Assembly: GCF_042477335.2 (NCBI RefSeq)
Contig: NC_091264.1
Location: 36,938,886-37,002,885, forward strand
DNA length: 64,000 nt
Direction: 5' to 3'
From: Ovis canadensis
Lineage: Eukaryota; Chordata; Mammalia; Artiodactyla; Bovidae
The translations under genes were made by a program, and so were the position numbers. Under the pieces are notes generated by a model. That model saw only the letters and a program-made list of their open reading frames with translations. It was not told the DNA's origin and did not search any database. Every line of letters starts with the position of its first letter. The stretch's first letter is position 1. This document shows positions 1-11,844 of this stretch, in pieces.

Positions 1-184
1 TCCATCTCTAATTATCTAAAAAAAAAGGAAAACACTGTCCTTCCCAGCCCTCTGGAAGTTGGGCATGGGTGTCAGACATAACCTTAGGCAGTACAAGTCC
101 CAACTGAATTTTTGAACCTTGAGAAAGTAATACAAAAAACTTCAGAGGAAAATAAGATCTCAATAAGACACTGGAAAAGAGAAT
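1..184. other. Unassigned intergenic sequence
   Basis: AT-rich DNA before the first L1 fragment. It is probably part of the same decayed element, but I cannot align it. Confidence 0.3.
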
Positions 185-560
185 CTACAATATATGAGAA
201 GAATTGTACACCATGACCAACTAGCCTAACATCTGAAAATCAATCAGTGTAATACACCATATCAGTACAATAAAGGACAAAAGCCACATGATCATGCCAA
301 CAGTTGCATAATAGGAGTATTTCACAAAATCCAATATCACCTCATTAAAAAAAAAAAATTACAAACTAGGAATGGAAGGAAACTATATCAAGCTGATAAA
401 TGGAATGGAAAAAATGGACCTAACCTTGAAAGACTTAATTCCTTTCCCCTAAGGATCAGGAATAAGATGAAAATGTACACTCTTGCCTCTTCTGTTCAAC
501 ATCATACTGAGATTGTAGCCATGGTAAGTAGGCAAGAAAAATTAAATAAAGGGGAACAAG
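185..560 (+). repeat. Decayed L1 ORF2 fragment
   Basis: Matches the L1 reverse-transcriptase region in degraded form. Segments such as TACACCATGACCAA and CACATGATCATGCCAA correspond in order to the intron 6 L1 around 38690-39020. It carries many stops and indels. Confidence 0.6.
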
Positions 561-620
561 ATTGGAAAAAAAAAAAACAAGCAAAACTGTCCCCCTTTCA
601 AATAACATGATATTGCATAT

Positions 621-1390
621 GTTGTTCAGCGGCTAAGCAGGGTCTAACTCTTTGCAACCCTGTGGATTGCAGCCTACTGGGCTCCTCTGTTCTCCACTAT
701 CTCCCAGAGTTTGCTCAAACTCACGCCCATTGAGTTGGTGATGCTATCTAACCATCTCATCCTCTGCCGCCCCTTCTCCTTTTCTCTTCTATCTTTCTCA
801 GCATCAGGGTCTTTTCTAATGAGTCAGCTCTTCCCATCATGTGGCCAAAGTATTGAAGCTTCAGCTTCAGCATCAGTCCTTTCAGTGAATACTCAGGGTT
901 GATTTCCTTTAGGACTGACTGGCTTGACCTCCTTGCAGTCCAAGGGACTCTCCAGCACCACAATTTGAAAGCATCAGTTCTTCAGCACTCAGCATTCTTT
1001 ATGGTTCAACTCTCACATCCACATATAACTACCAGAACAACCATAGCTTTGTCTATGCAGATCTTTGTCAGCAAATCGATGTCTTTGTTTTTTAATGTGT
1101 TGTCCAGGTTTGTCATAGCTTTCCTCCCAAGGAACAAGCATCTTTTAATCTCATGACTGTAGTCACCAATCCCAAAGATTTTGGAGCCCAAGAAAATAAA
1201 ATCTGTCACTGCTTCCACTTATCTCCTATTTTCCATGAAGTGATGGTACCAGATCTTAGATTTTGGAATGTTGAGTTTTAAGCCAGCATTTTCACTCTCC
1301 TCTTTCACTTTCATCAAAAGGCTTTTTAGTTCTTCTTCACTTTCTGCCATAAGGGTGGTGTCATCTGCATATCTGAGGTTATTGACATCC
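621..1390 (-). repeat. BovB LINE 3' portion
   Basis: The minus strand encodes broken pieces of the BovB reverse-transcriptase C-terminus, for example RVPWTARRS and [20 protein letters not shown]. It ends at the BovB 3' terminus that resembles BovA SINEs. Frameshifts and stops show it is dead. Confidence 0.9.
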
Positions 1391-1829
1391 TAGAGGTCAG
1401 TCCAGTGCCAACAGAACAAAGGATGCTCCTATGCGCAGGATGAAATTTTGGTTTTGACAGAGCCTCAAATTTTGGTCCAGTTTCTTAGTCTATTTCCTCA
1501 GCCCTCCCTTAAATCCAGTGATCTCTATTACCCTCTAAGTAAATCCCATTTAAGTGGAATTGGTGTCTATTTTTGAAAACCAAGAATCCTGACTGCATTG
1601 GTATTATTGCTGTACTGGTATTATTGCTGCTTAGTTTTCCTCCTCTCCTAATGATTTTTGCTTAGGAAAGGAAAAGCCTTTATAATTCCTAAAACATATA
1701 CATATTTTTAAACATTTCTAAGTGCTATTGCTCTCCCAATGTTTAATTCATCTTCACAATTTAACCATGCAACTTAATAATAACTTTAGAAGGCACATAT
1801 TATTAATCCCATTTTTATATGTGATAAAA

Positions 1830-2018
1830 GTGTTAGTCACTCAGCCATGTCTGATTCTGTGCAAACTCATGAACTGTATCCCACTAGGCTCCTCTGTCCA
1901 TGGAATTCTCCAGGCAAGAATACTGGAGTGGGCAGCCTTTCCCTTCTCCAGGGCATCTTCCTGACCCAGGGATCAAACCTGGGCGTCCTGCATTACAGGC
2001 AGATTCTTTACCATCTAA
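1830..2018 (-). repeat. Bov-tA SINE
   Basis: Reverse complement of the tRNA-derived head (GAATCTGCCTGTAATGCAGG) plus the BovA body (CTCCAGTATTCTTGCC). Confidence 0.9.
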
Positions 2019-2019
2019 G

Positions 2020-4167
2020 TTCAAAGAAGTTAAATGATTGTCTAAGAGAGGATAGACCTCAGATGGAAATCTAGATCTGCTTAGCATGGATCCTGAGCAA
2101 GTTCTACTATAATAAGCTGTTTCCTTGATTTTCTGTCCTCAAAGCACAGGAAGTGTGTCAGCTTGCCTCTCCCTAAGGAGAATGGCACTGAGGTCAAGTA
2201 GAACCCACACTAAACAACATAAAAACTCAATAGTTAAAGAAATAGTTACATGAACTACTTACATGCAGTCAATGGAACAGGAAGTAGTCATTAACAGCTA
2301 TGGTTTCAAAAGTATTTAATGACATGACAATATTAATTGAAAATTTCAGAATAAACACTGTCAGAAACAAATCCATCTGTGCAACATATTGACATGTATG
2401 TGTGTCTTTATATATGTGTTATGTATTAGACAGATATAAAGTGCTAAACATTAATAGCAGAAAGATAAGGAGGGAAAAGAGTATACATTTTGAGAAGAAA
2501 TAGGAGTAGCAGGAGGTAGGCAATTGTAAAGACGATAGATAGCTCCAGTCTTCTATCGTCCCGTACTCACCAAAAACCTATTGTGTGCTCAAGTCCCTGA
2601 GAAAGCCAAACCTTTCCTTTCTGGGTCTGAGATTCCCATAGCTTTTGAATTGCCTCTGGCTTCTCCAAATAGCCAGATCCTCCTATAGCTTCCTGAATGC
2701 TGACCTCTTCTGGCCATTTCTGATATTGCAGCTCTTCCAATGGAGACAGTTTTTCGTTGAGACAGCAATCAATCAACCTGTTGTCTCTTCACATGATGCA
2801 CATGAACTGAGACGACCAGAGGTGCCTGAGAGGCTAACGCTGCTTGAGACCCACTACCAATAATTCTCAATGTCCTTAGTGTCAGTCTTGCCACTGTAAA
2901 AATCCAAGTTCACCATGCACGGGCATTCTCAAGACCTCGTTCATCACCTAGCTGTGGGCACTGGAGACTTCTCTGCTGTGGACATTTTTAGACTCAGGGA
3001 GTTTTTTTCAAGACAGGGTTTCCATTACTGATTTGAATTTTCTCACTCTCATTTGTGTTCCCTGGTTTTGTGCCTTTCTGTTCTCATCTGTGTCCCCTTT
3101 CCGCCTAATTGAACAACACAACTGGCTTTGATCATTATGAGTCTCCACACCAGATGAATTTGGCAGCAATATCAGTTATGAGAGAAGGAAGGCTGGGCCC
3201 TTGGATGACTGAAATTCCATCTGTCACTCCAGGGAGCTCTCAGTGTAAGGGGGCTGTGTCCTAACATCTAAAAGGAGGCCAAAGGTCTCCAGCTGTAGTG
3301 GGAAACAGAACCTTGCTTTGGTCAGTCCTTATGGACATCACTCCACTACCAAGCAATTCCATGGGTCATAACACTATTGTAGCCACTAATGGCCAGCCAG
3401 CTTTCTTGCCAGCAACACAACCAGGCCAATACAATCACTTGATGAGGGCATTTGTCAGTCAGACCAGCAATATTTTCTCTTCATGCTGAGAGTTAATAGC
3501 CGGCTAAGATAGAATTAGAAAGCAAAGCTTTAACAGTGAAAACTATCCAAAATGCATCTGATGCCATGTATATTACGGTCATAGCCTGACAAACAATTTT
3601 GGATGGATTATTTTAGGTAGCACAGATATTCTGTGATCGCCTTGGGATTTTCTAAGGGTCGCTTCCTTAGAAAGCGTGTACACAATTTTTGAGCATTCCT
3701 GAGTAAATTTATGGCCAGTCTTTCTGAATTTAAATTGTGATAGAGCCCATTAAATGACAAACACTTCACCCCAGGAGTGAGAAAGGGGAGAAGGGAGAAG
3801 TGGAGAAGAAACAGCCATCACCATAACGAAGCAAGTGCGGGGCTGTTCAAGCAAGAAGCTGTGAAGCTTTGTGTTTCCAGTCTGCAGAGTCACAGTCGGA
3901 AGCACTGTCCTCAATCATGGTTTCCATTTCCACTGAATCTTTGTATCTTGCCTACAGCATGTCTGCTTTCAATTTAAGTCTAGTTTATTTCAGGCCTCGG
4001 GCCTGTGGAGTCCTGCTAATGACAGGGTTGTATAATCTGAACAATCTTTGCTTTCCTGGGGTGCAATTTCTTTGCCTTTGCAAGGAGTCTGGGAACACAA
4101 GTACCCATTATGCAAAAACATGCGATAAAGAGAAATATAATTATAATCAAACAGGAAGTATTTAAGA
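2020..4167. other. Unassigned intergenic sequence
   Basis: About 2.1 kb with moderate base composition and several short ORFs of 60-100 codons on both strands. I recognise none of them. It could include an old pseudogene or retroelement relic, but nothing in it supports a gene. Confidence 0.3.
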
Positions 4168-4565
4168 ACCTAAACTTTCACAGATATAGAGAATAAACTA
4201 GTGGTTACCAGTGGGGAGCAGGAGGGGCAATACAGGATAGAGAATTCAGAAGTACAATTATGTATAAAAAAGCCGCCGAGGAGACTTCCCTGGTGGTTCA
4301 GTGGCTGAGACAGGGGTGTGGATTTAATCCCTAGGGCAGAAACTAGATCTCAAGTGCTGCACTAAGAACCGTTGCAGCCAAATTAATAAATATTTTTTAA
4401 AAAATAAAATAAGCCACCAAGGATATATTGTACAGTACAAGGATTATCGCCAATACTTTATAATAACTATAAATGGAATATAATCTTCAAAAATTGTGAA
4501 TCACAATGTTATACACTTGAAATTTATATAACATTATACATCAATTATACCTCAATAAAAAAGTT
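4168..4565 (+). repeat. L1 3' end with a nested SINE
   Basis: A-rich L1 3' region (AGATATAGAGAATAAACTAG, AAACTAGTGGTTACCAGTGG) on both sides of the SINE at 4283-4410, ending at the tail near 4560. Confidence 0.7.
4283..4410 (+). repeat. CHR-type tRNA-derived SINE
   Basis: Head GACTTCCCTGGTGGTTCAGT and an A-rich tail, as in artiodactyl CHR SINEs. It is flanked by 13-bp direct repeats at 4270-4282 and 4411-4423 differing at two CpG/CpA positions. It interrupts the surrounding L1. Confidence 0.7.
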
Positions 4566-5174
4566 TTTGAAAAAGAACCTAAACTTGGTCTTGGCACCAT
4601 CAAAGATACAAGAGAAATATATCTTCCGTGGAATGTGTTGGGTGCAAGAAACAGAATATGCAGCTAAAACTGGTTTAACAGGTCAGAACAGTTATTTCTC
4701 CCCATAATGAAAGTCCTGGAGGCCAGGAAGTTCCAGGGTCGGTGTGGCCACTCGTCAGTATAAGAGATCTGTGTTCCATACAGCTTTCCACTCTGCCACC
4801 CTTAAATTACTGGCTCTCATTTTTGGCATTTCTCTTTGGAGTGGCAGGATGACCGTCAGAGCTCCAGGCAGAAAACCGGAAATTTTATTTCCATGAATTT
4901 CTTGTAATCAGAGAGTTAAATATTGCCCAGGAACCACAGAGCTGATCTCCACTCAGGTGTTACAGACTAGAATTAGGCCCCCTGACCAAGTTCTAGCTGC
5001 CAGAGATGCATCGAAGAGAGTATTCAGGAATTTTCAGTCTTGACAGCAGGAGAAGGATTCTGACAGCAAAGAAACAGAAAGCCCACAATACACGTGAGCA
5101 GTCCACACAACCTGCCACACAAGACCAGGAGCATTTCACTCTCAAAGAGCTTACAACTGACTGTTAACAATAAT

Positions 5175-5335
5175 ACCATTTTGTATGGTGATTGACAGTT
5201 CAAAAAACCCTTTAGAATAAATTACCTCATTTAATCATCACATGACCCTGCAAAATAGATTAAATTACACTTTCCATATTTTTAAGGAGGAAACTGAATC
5301 TCAATATGGAAAAAGGTTAGCAGTATAGTACAAAT
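5175..5335 (-). repeat. MIR-like relic
   Basis: Contains TTACCTCATTTAATCATCAC and AAGGAGGAAACTGAATCTCA, the reverse-complement core of MIR elements, much diverged. Confidence 0.45.
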
Positions 5336-6587
5336 TAAGCCTCCTTCAACCTTTTAAGTCTATTAGTATACAAAGTTATAAATCATGGGGATTTATACAG
5401 AATTGGAATGAAGATATGAAAGCCAGAGACTGAGGCAGGGAAATCAGGACCATGTAGGCATATCACCCCCGAAAATTAGCAAATAGTCTAGGAGAGGGAA
5501 TGAGCAGACACGCAAAAGTGAGTAGCCAATGAAAGGGTTAATTTTCAGACAGGGATCATGAAGGCAACACCAATGGAGAAGTTTAATTCTACATATTTGT
5601 TCTACACTTACTGTTCGTGTAAAGTTAGACTGTGGAGAAAATCAATGTGACTTAGTCTCTGTGATCTGAGAGCAGAGTCTAATGTAGCACCAATTAGTAA
5701 ATGCTCTGCTAGAAACATGAAGCTTAATATCTCATGCACATTTGAGGGAAGATAAAAGAAAAGTAGGCAGATTTCACAGAGTAAGACACCACAATCTCTT
5801 ATTTAGCTCTCTTCTCCCTCCACATGAGACGTTCATTGTTAATGAGAATTCCTTTTCTTCCTACAGAATAAATTTTTGTTCCCAGATCGTTTGACATGAA
5901 CACCAACCAGCCAGGATGGATATGGGCCAAGGTGCCATATTCTTAAAGACCTGTGCACATTTGATCCGAGTATGAGTGGAGAGACATATCCCATGGTTCA
6001 TGCAGACCCCCTTGGAGGACTGTAATGAGCTGGTCAGAAGAGTCCTTGGTCTCCATTTCATTACATATTTTGTTCTTTGTGATCCTCAATTTCTCCTACT
6101 GAGATCAAGTGCTTATGGACTGGCTGTCAAATCCTTAATAACCATGTAAATCAACACATTGTCAAGATCTAGGTTCTATCCAAAATTTGACCTAAAATAT
6201 AGTTATTTAGCCCTAAGTTTTCAACATCTTTCTAGTTTTGTTTTGTTTTTTCCTTAAATCTGTACCACTAGGAAACCCTGAATATATTTGCTCTCTGCAG
6301 ATCCTTATGAAAGTGATACAATTAGAAACATGGAAAGTGCTGCAAAGTGCTGAGAAAATGCACTGGAAAGCTCATGAAAAGTGGACAAAGATTTTCTATA
6401 AACTAATATAAAGTGAAGTTAAACATTTTTTCTACCTTCAGTGTTCTTTAAAAATGGACTTGCCCTCACAAAGGAACTTCTACTCCTAAGCTGTTGTGAT
6501 GTGCTCAGGAGATATTTCAAGGACATTTCTTGAGAGAGCACTGTGTTATTGAGATTATCTGGACTGAATACACGACTGAACCCAATC
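5336..6587. other. Unassigned intergenic sequence
   Basis: AT-rich, about 1.25 kb. A 66-codon minus-strand ORF at 5861-6061 matches nothing I know and has no supporting signals. Confidence 0.3.
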
Positions 6588-7300
6588 AGTTCAGTTCAGT
6601 CGCTCAGTCGTGTCTGACTCTTTGTGTCCCCATGAATCGCAGCACACCAGACCTCCCTGTCCATTACCAACTACCCAAACCCATGTCCATCGAGTCGGTG
6701 ATGCCATCCAGCTATCTCATCCTCTGTCGTCCCCTTCTCCTCCTGCCCTCAGTCCTTCCCAGCATTAGGGTCTTTTCCAATGAGTCAACTCTTCACATGA
6801 GGTGGCCAAAGTATTGGAGTTTCAGCTTCAGCATCATTCCTTCCAAAGAAATCCCGGGGCTGATCTCCTTTAGAATGAACTGGTTGGATCTCCTGGCAGT
6901 CCAAGGGACTCTCAAGAGTCTTCTCCAACACCACAGTTCAAAAGCATCAGTTCTTCGGCACTCAGCTTTCTTCACAGTCCAACTCTCACATCCATACATC
7001 ACCACTGGAAAAACCATAGCCTTGACTAGACAGACCTTTATTGGCAAAGTAATGTCTCTGTTTTCAATATGCTATCTAGGTTGGTCATAACTTTCCTTCC
7101 AAGGAGTAAGCGTCTTTTAATTTCATGGCTGCAATCACCATCTGCAGTGATTTTGGAGCCCCCCAAAATAAAGTCTGACACTATTTCCACTTCTCCCCAT
7201 CTATTTCCCATGAAGTGATTGGACCAGATGCCATGATCTTAGTTTTCTGAATGTTGAGTTTAAGCCAACTTTTTCACTCTCCTCCTTAATCAAGGCCTCT
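6588..7300 (-). repeat. BovB LINE 3' portion
   Basis: Begins with the 3'-terminal CAGTTCAGTTCAGTCGCTCA and runs back through the reverse-transcriptase C-terminus (SWTVKKAECRRTDAFELWCW) on the minus strand, with frameshifts. Confidence 0.93.
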
Positions 7301-8214
7301 ATAAATTTGGAAGACTCTGATGGATGCGTGTGAAGATCTACTTATCTTGTATTCTTCCAAGACAAGTCTCATATGTAAGTTCCTTAACTTATTAAAACTG
7401 CCACCTACTAATCTGAAGTGATCTACCTCTTTCTGCATTCTCTCTTTGCCCTATGTGTATAAGAGCCAATTTCAGATTTCACCCACCAAGTTCCCAAGGT
7501 TGCAAACCAACATTATCTGACCTTCAAATAAATAAAGCAAATCCAGATTTGGGATCATGCGAACTCTACCTTGCACATGGCCTTTCAAAAAATATTTCAG
7601 GGACCAGCCCTCCAACTGGCATTTAGTATTTTGTACAACAGTGATGGCTTATTGTATATAAAGGTGAGAATTGTTGAGCAACATGTACAGTTCATGGAGA
7701 ATAAAAGCAGCCTTCTCAGAAGCTAATAAAAGGCCATCTGGAGACACCCTTCAACACTGATGTTACATTTCATTTTTTAATGCACTAGAGATTGCATGGA
7801 AAATTAGGTTTTGTGAAAGCTGGCATAGTGGCATGTTGTTGCCTTTCCTTCAAACTTTGTCACTTATATTCATAATATTGTTTCTAAACTGAAAAGGTGA
7901 CAAATCAAATCCAATTTTAGAACCTACTTCAGTTTAGTTGCTGTAGATTTCTATATATCACAAATCCACAGCTTGGAAGCAAACTAAATAAATATCATAT
8001 CTTATGTACCAGTGTCCTTTGATATCTTTAGTAGTCAAGGTGAAGTAGAAAATCTGATTTTTTTCCTTCCAGTCTTAATGAATGAAAAATTGCTTCCATT
8101 GTCTTCTTGGACAACCCACACTGTGTTTTCTCCCTCTCCCTGAAGAAAGTAAAACTGACATTCTTCAGTGTTTACTCTGAGACCTGTGTTCATATACAAA
8201 ACATTCAAAAAGGG
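7301..8214. other. Unassigned intergenic sequence
   Basis: No gene or repeat recognised in about 0.9 kb. Confidence 0.3.
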
Positions 8215-8370
8215 CATTAAGGTATACAGAAAACTGAGGCTCAGCAGGACAAGTAGATGAAGTTACCTACCACTCAACATCTGGAAAGACAATAAACTAG
8301 AACCTGGGTCAGTCTAATGCCAGTCCATGTTCTTTCCACAGCTGGACACGATTAACTGAGGGTGATCTGA
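8215..8370 (-). repeat. MIR-like relic
   Basis: GAAAACTGAGGCTCAGCAGG through ACCTGGGTCAGTCTAATGCC resembles the reverse complement of MIR. Confidence 0.5.
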
Positions 8371-8407
8371 GACTCTACCTCCTGGGTACACAATCATAAA
8401 AGCCTCA

Positions 8408-8410
<3 letters not shown>

Positions 8411-8456
<46 letters not shown>
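8411..8456. repeat. (TG)n/(TATG)n microsatellite
   Basis: About 17 GT units followed by three TATG units, directly before an L1 3' end. Confidence 0.98.
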
Positions 8457-8740
8457 GATGGAATATTACTCAGTCATTTAAAAAGGAATGAAATAATGCC
8501 ATTTGCTGCAACATGGATGGATCTAAAGGTGACCATATGAAGTGCAGTAAGTCAGACAGAGAAATACAAATATCATATGATACCACTTATATGTGGAATC
8601 TAAAAAAATTATACAAATGAACTTATTTATGAAACCAAAATAGACTAACAGACATAGAAAATTAACTTGTGATTACCAAAGGGGATGACGGGAGGGATAA
8701 ATTAGAAATTTGGGATTAATATACACATACTACTATATAT

Positions 8741-8866
8741 TGGAGAAGGAAATGGCAACCCATTCCAGTATTCTTGCCTGAAGAATCTCACAGACAGCGG
8801 AGCCTAGTGGGCTACTGTTCATGAGATCACAAAGAATCAGACACAACTGAGTGACTAAGCACAAGC
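8741..8866 (+). repeat. BovA SINE monomer with TSD
   Basis: BovA body (GGAGAAGGAAATGGCAACCC). Flanked by an exact 12-bp direct repeat, ACTACTATATAT, at 8729-8740 and 8867-8878, inside the L1. Confidence 0.9.
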
Positions 8867-8950
8867 ACTACTATATATAAAGTAAATAAACTATTAAGGA
8901 CCTACTGTGTAACACAGGGACTATATTCAATATCTTATAGTAACTTATAA

Positions 8951-9262
8951 GGGCTTCCCCGATAACTCAGTTGGTAAAGAATCTGCCTGCAATGCAGGAG
9001 ACCCTGGTTTGATTCCTGGGTTGGACAGATCTGCTGGAGAAGGGATAGGCTACCCACTCCAGTATTCTAGGGCTTCCCTTGTGGCTCAGCTGGTAAAGAA
9101 TCCACCTGCAATGCAGGAAACCTGGGTTTGATCTCTGGGTTGGGAAGATCCCCTAGAGAAGGAAAAGGCTACCCACTCCAGTAATCTGGCCTAGAGAATT
9201 CCATGGACTGTATAGTCCATGGGGTTGCAAAAAGTCGAACACAACTGAACAACTTTCACTTT
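8951..9262 (+). repeat. Bov-tA2 SINE (duplicated head)
   Basis: Two tRNA-type heads beginning GGGCTTCCC at 8951 and 9070, followed by a single BovA tail. This matches the Bov-tA2 dimer structure. Confidence 0.9.
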
Positions 9263-9312
9263 CAGTTTCTTTCAGCAACCTATAATGGAAAAAAATCTGA
9301 AAAAGAATATAT

Positions 9313-9325
9313 GTACATATATATA

Positions 9326-9367
<42 letters not shown>
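9313..9367. repeat. (TG)n/(TA)n microsatellite
   Basis: Alternating AT/GT tract with about 15 TA units at its right end. It lies inside the same L1 3' region. Confidence 0.95.
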
Positions 9368-9369
<2 letters not shown>

Positions 9370-9619
9370 CAGTTTACTGTACACCAGAAACTAACACAAC
9401 ATTGTCTGTCAACTACAGTTCAAAAAAAAGTAAATCTTTTTTTTTTTTTTTAATGCCATACATCTAGAGAAGCCTTTTGGTCAACAGAATGAAAAGAAAA
9501 AAATAAATGCATTTTCATATTGGAATTTGAATCTTAGAAACAGAGGACCCCAGAGGGTGACCTCTGCCCTGGTGCCACCCCTCCCCAGCCCAAGTCCCCA
9601 GAGTGGGGTTCGCAAGTGC

Positions 9620-10150
9620 TTTCCTAGGCTCTAGTGGAGTTACTGACTGCATCTGAGACAGGAAGACAAAAGCAGATATTTGGGGAAAGCACCAGAAAAG
9701 ATCGTGGGCAAACAGGCCTTGTAAGTTAAAGAATAAAGACCCTGAGGGGCTTGAATTGCAGAGGAGGGAAAAACAGGCTTAAAAGATTAAGGTTATCTCT
9801 GTTACACTAATGAGTATACCTAGCTGCCCCAAGACAAAAAGCTCAACTATAGATTTTAACCTTATCTCTTCCTGTGCTTTCTTGCAGAAAATTCTCCTGC
9901 ATTTCTTTCCCCTCACAGAAGCACTCCCCATTCCTGATAGCCACCCTGGAGCCCCTTGAGGCTGATCAAAGAAGTATGACGATTTCTGGAAATTACCAGT
10001 GACTATGAGACAAATCCTTCCATGTGTTATAAAAGCAACTTGCCCCAAGGAGCTGACACTTTTCTTTCCCCTGCTTTCTTCTCCCTTGTGCATAGGCTAT
10101 CTCTTCTAATAAAATTCTGTGCTTGTATAAGAGTCTTGTGGAAGATACTC
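9620..10150 (+). repeat. LTR-like segment (candidate solitary LTR)
   Basis: TTATAAAAG at 10027-10035 and AATAAA at 10108-10113 are about 80 bp apart, in the order expected of an LTR U3-TATA-R-poly(A)-U5 layout. The edges are not defined and I see no flanking retroviral genes. It is a hypothesis from architecture only. Confidence 0.3.
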
Positions 10151-10740
10151 ATTTCTACCGTCCAGGAATCTGGAAAGGTTTGCGCAACACAGGGAGGGAT
10201 GCTCCAGGTTCGCGGGATAGACTACAAGGATTCAGAAGTCCCCGCCGGCCCGCCTGGGACGGAGCGCCCAGATATGGGAAGGCGAGCTAAAGGTTCCAAA
10301 AGGCAGCGGGAATCGAAGATGGAGAAGAGGGGAGACCCGGAGGGCAGGTGGAATCTGGAAGGTGCCAGAAGTCGGAGCCAAAAGCGTGGAAGGCGCAGGG
10401 GCGGGGTGAGAGAGCTTTAGGGCTAGTGGCAGGGATCCCAACCCGGCTCACTCTCCTCAATCAGTCTTTTGAGCTGCGATGGCCCCGGGGAGAACACCAG
10501 GACATGGGTACAGCCTGTTTTAGTCTCCGCCAGGCCTCCCGCGCCGCAGGTGGGGATCCCGGAAGCCCTGAGACGCCTTGGCCACGCCGGGTCTGTTTCC
10601 ACCTGGCGGGGTGTGGCACTTCGAATCCCGTGTTTTTTCCAGAACGACTTGGAGAGCCCTACTTAGGGGCCCAGCGGGGACCCAAATGGCCCTGACCTAA
10701 CGTCCCGGGACGCACAGGCCAAGGGAGCTTAGATTCTGTT
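10150..10740. promoter_or_regulatory. Orphan CpG-rich block
   Basis: By hand count it has about 35 CpGs in roughly 590 bp, against strong CpG depletion elsewhere in the intergenic part. It includes CCCCGCCGGCCCGCC and CCCGCGCCGC. ORFs across it (for example plus 10348-10695) resemble no protein I know. No splice structure is evident. It could be a CpG-island promoter of an unannotated RNA, or a GC-rich retrocopy. Confidence 0.55.
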
Positions 10741-10800
10741 CTCTCATCATCATCCATTTCCCAGGGACCCTGAAGAGGCTGCAGGCACACCCAGCTGCTC

Positions 10801-10833
10801 AATAAATGTGTACTACTGTATTTTTTAAAAAAA
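10801..10833 (+). other. AATAAA followed by an A-run
   Basis: AATAAA at 10801-10806 and an A7 run at 10827-10833 close the CpG-rich block. The spacing is that of a poly(A) signal and a short decayed tail. Confidence 0.35.
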
Positions 10834-10839
10834 TTTTAA

Positions 10840-11357
10840 ATAGAAAACTTTATACCCATCAGTACCCAAAATTAGTTTGCTTCCACATCACCTGCACGTA
10901 TGTCTTCAATACCATTTAGTGGACCCTCAGCAAAGATAAGAAGTAAAAGAGGTTTTTTTCACCTTTGTGTGCGCACACACACACACACATGTATGACCAC
11001 ATACATGTTACAAATAAACTAGTTAATGCAAATAAAGAGTTTGACAGGAAATGTGTCTATATAGAGGAGATGTACATACAGCATTCTCTAGCATACATAT
11101 TTTCTTTCCATCCTTGGTTCTCTATGGAGCACACATTTCTTGTTGACATTCTCTTTAGGAAAGTGTCCTTTTGGACATATATATGTTGGGGTCTCCTGGT
11201 TCTTGAATCAAATTTGGCCTCAGCAAACCCGTTGGGAATAGTGGGATAGCAGAGTGGATGAGAGCATAAGTTATACACAGGTAACTGAAAAAACAAAACA
11301 AAAAACTTTTTTGCCAATTTCCCATTGTTTAGGGGAACCAATTGCAAGAATGTGGCT
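10840..11357. other. Unassigned intergenic sequence
   Basis: Holds a short CA run at about 10971-10989 and otherwise nothing recognised. Overlapping short ORFs on both strands have no support. Confidence 0.3.
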
Positions 11358-11464
11358 TGGGAATTGGACCTGGTGGTCCAGTGATTAAGATTGCGCTTTC
11401 ACTGCTCCAAGCCTGAGTTTGTTCTCTGGTGGAAACTGAGATTGAGTTTGAAAAAAAAAAAAAG
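11358..11464 (+). repeat. CHR-type tRNA-derived SINE
   Basis: Contains CCTGGTGGTCCAGTGATTAA and ends in an A-run at about 11451-11463, like the artiodactyl CHR SINE family. Confidence 0.6.
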
Positions 11465-11844
11465 GATGTGCCTCAATTTTCCCTTCTTCTCTGTCTACCC
11501 CCTGCATTCTACTACTCACACAAATACTCATTTTACTCTCTTAGTTTCTTTATAATCTCTCCCAGATCAAAATGCATGTGTATAAAAACATCTAATATGA
11601 ATTGTCAACATGTCTCCCAGAGTTATTTACAGTTATTCTCAGTTCTAACTAGAATTAAAGATGTGGCCTACTTTTATAAGCATTTCTAGTACTACTAAGC
11701 ATGCAAGAAAGTGTATTTGGGAGTGGCATCTGTGAAATCATACTAGTTGATTATTTCTTCTCTTGGGCTACAAAGTAATTATCCAACTGAATAGTGACTT
11801 TGATGAGAGTCAGAAAAACACTCATTGGTCTTTCACTGTAAGCT

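Larger units (their letters stand above)
8457..9445 (+). repeat. L1 3' end interrupted by two SINE insertions
   Basis: Typical L1 terminal sequence (GATGGAATATTACTCAGTCA, CTGCAACATGGATGGATCTA) resumes after each SINE and ends near the A/T-rich tail at about 9420-9445. Confidence 0.8.

Noticed and set aside
2567..2863. Overlapping ORFs on both strands (minus 2567-2776, plus 2645-2863) as a possible pseudogene or exon
   Set aside because: No recognisable family, no supporting splice pair, and the two frames shadow each other.
8951..9262. tRNA genes at SINE heads
   Set aside because: Bov-tA heads derive from tRNA but lack an intact cloverleaf and sit in SINE bodies. They are repeats, not tRNA genes.
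10348..10695. 115-codon ORF in the orphan CpG block
   Set aside because: High GC lowers stop frequency and overlapping frames are also open. No domain, splice signal or homology recognised.
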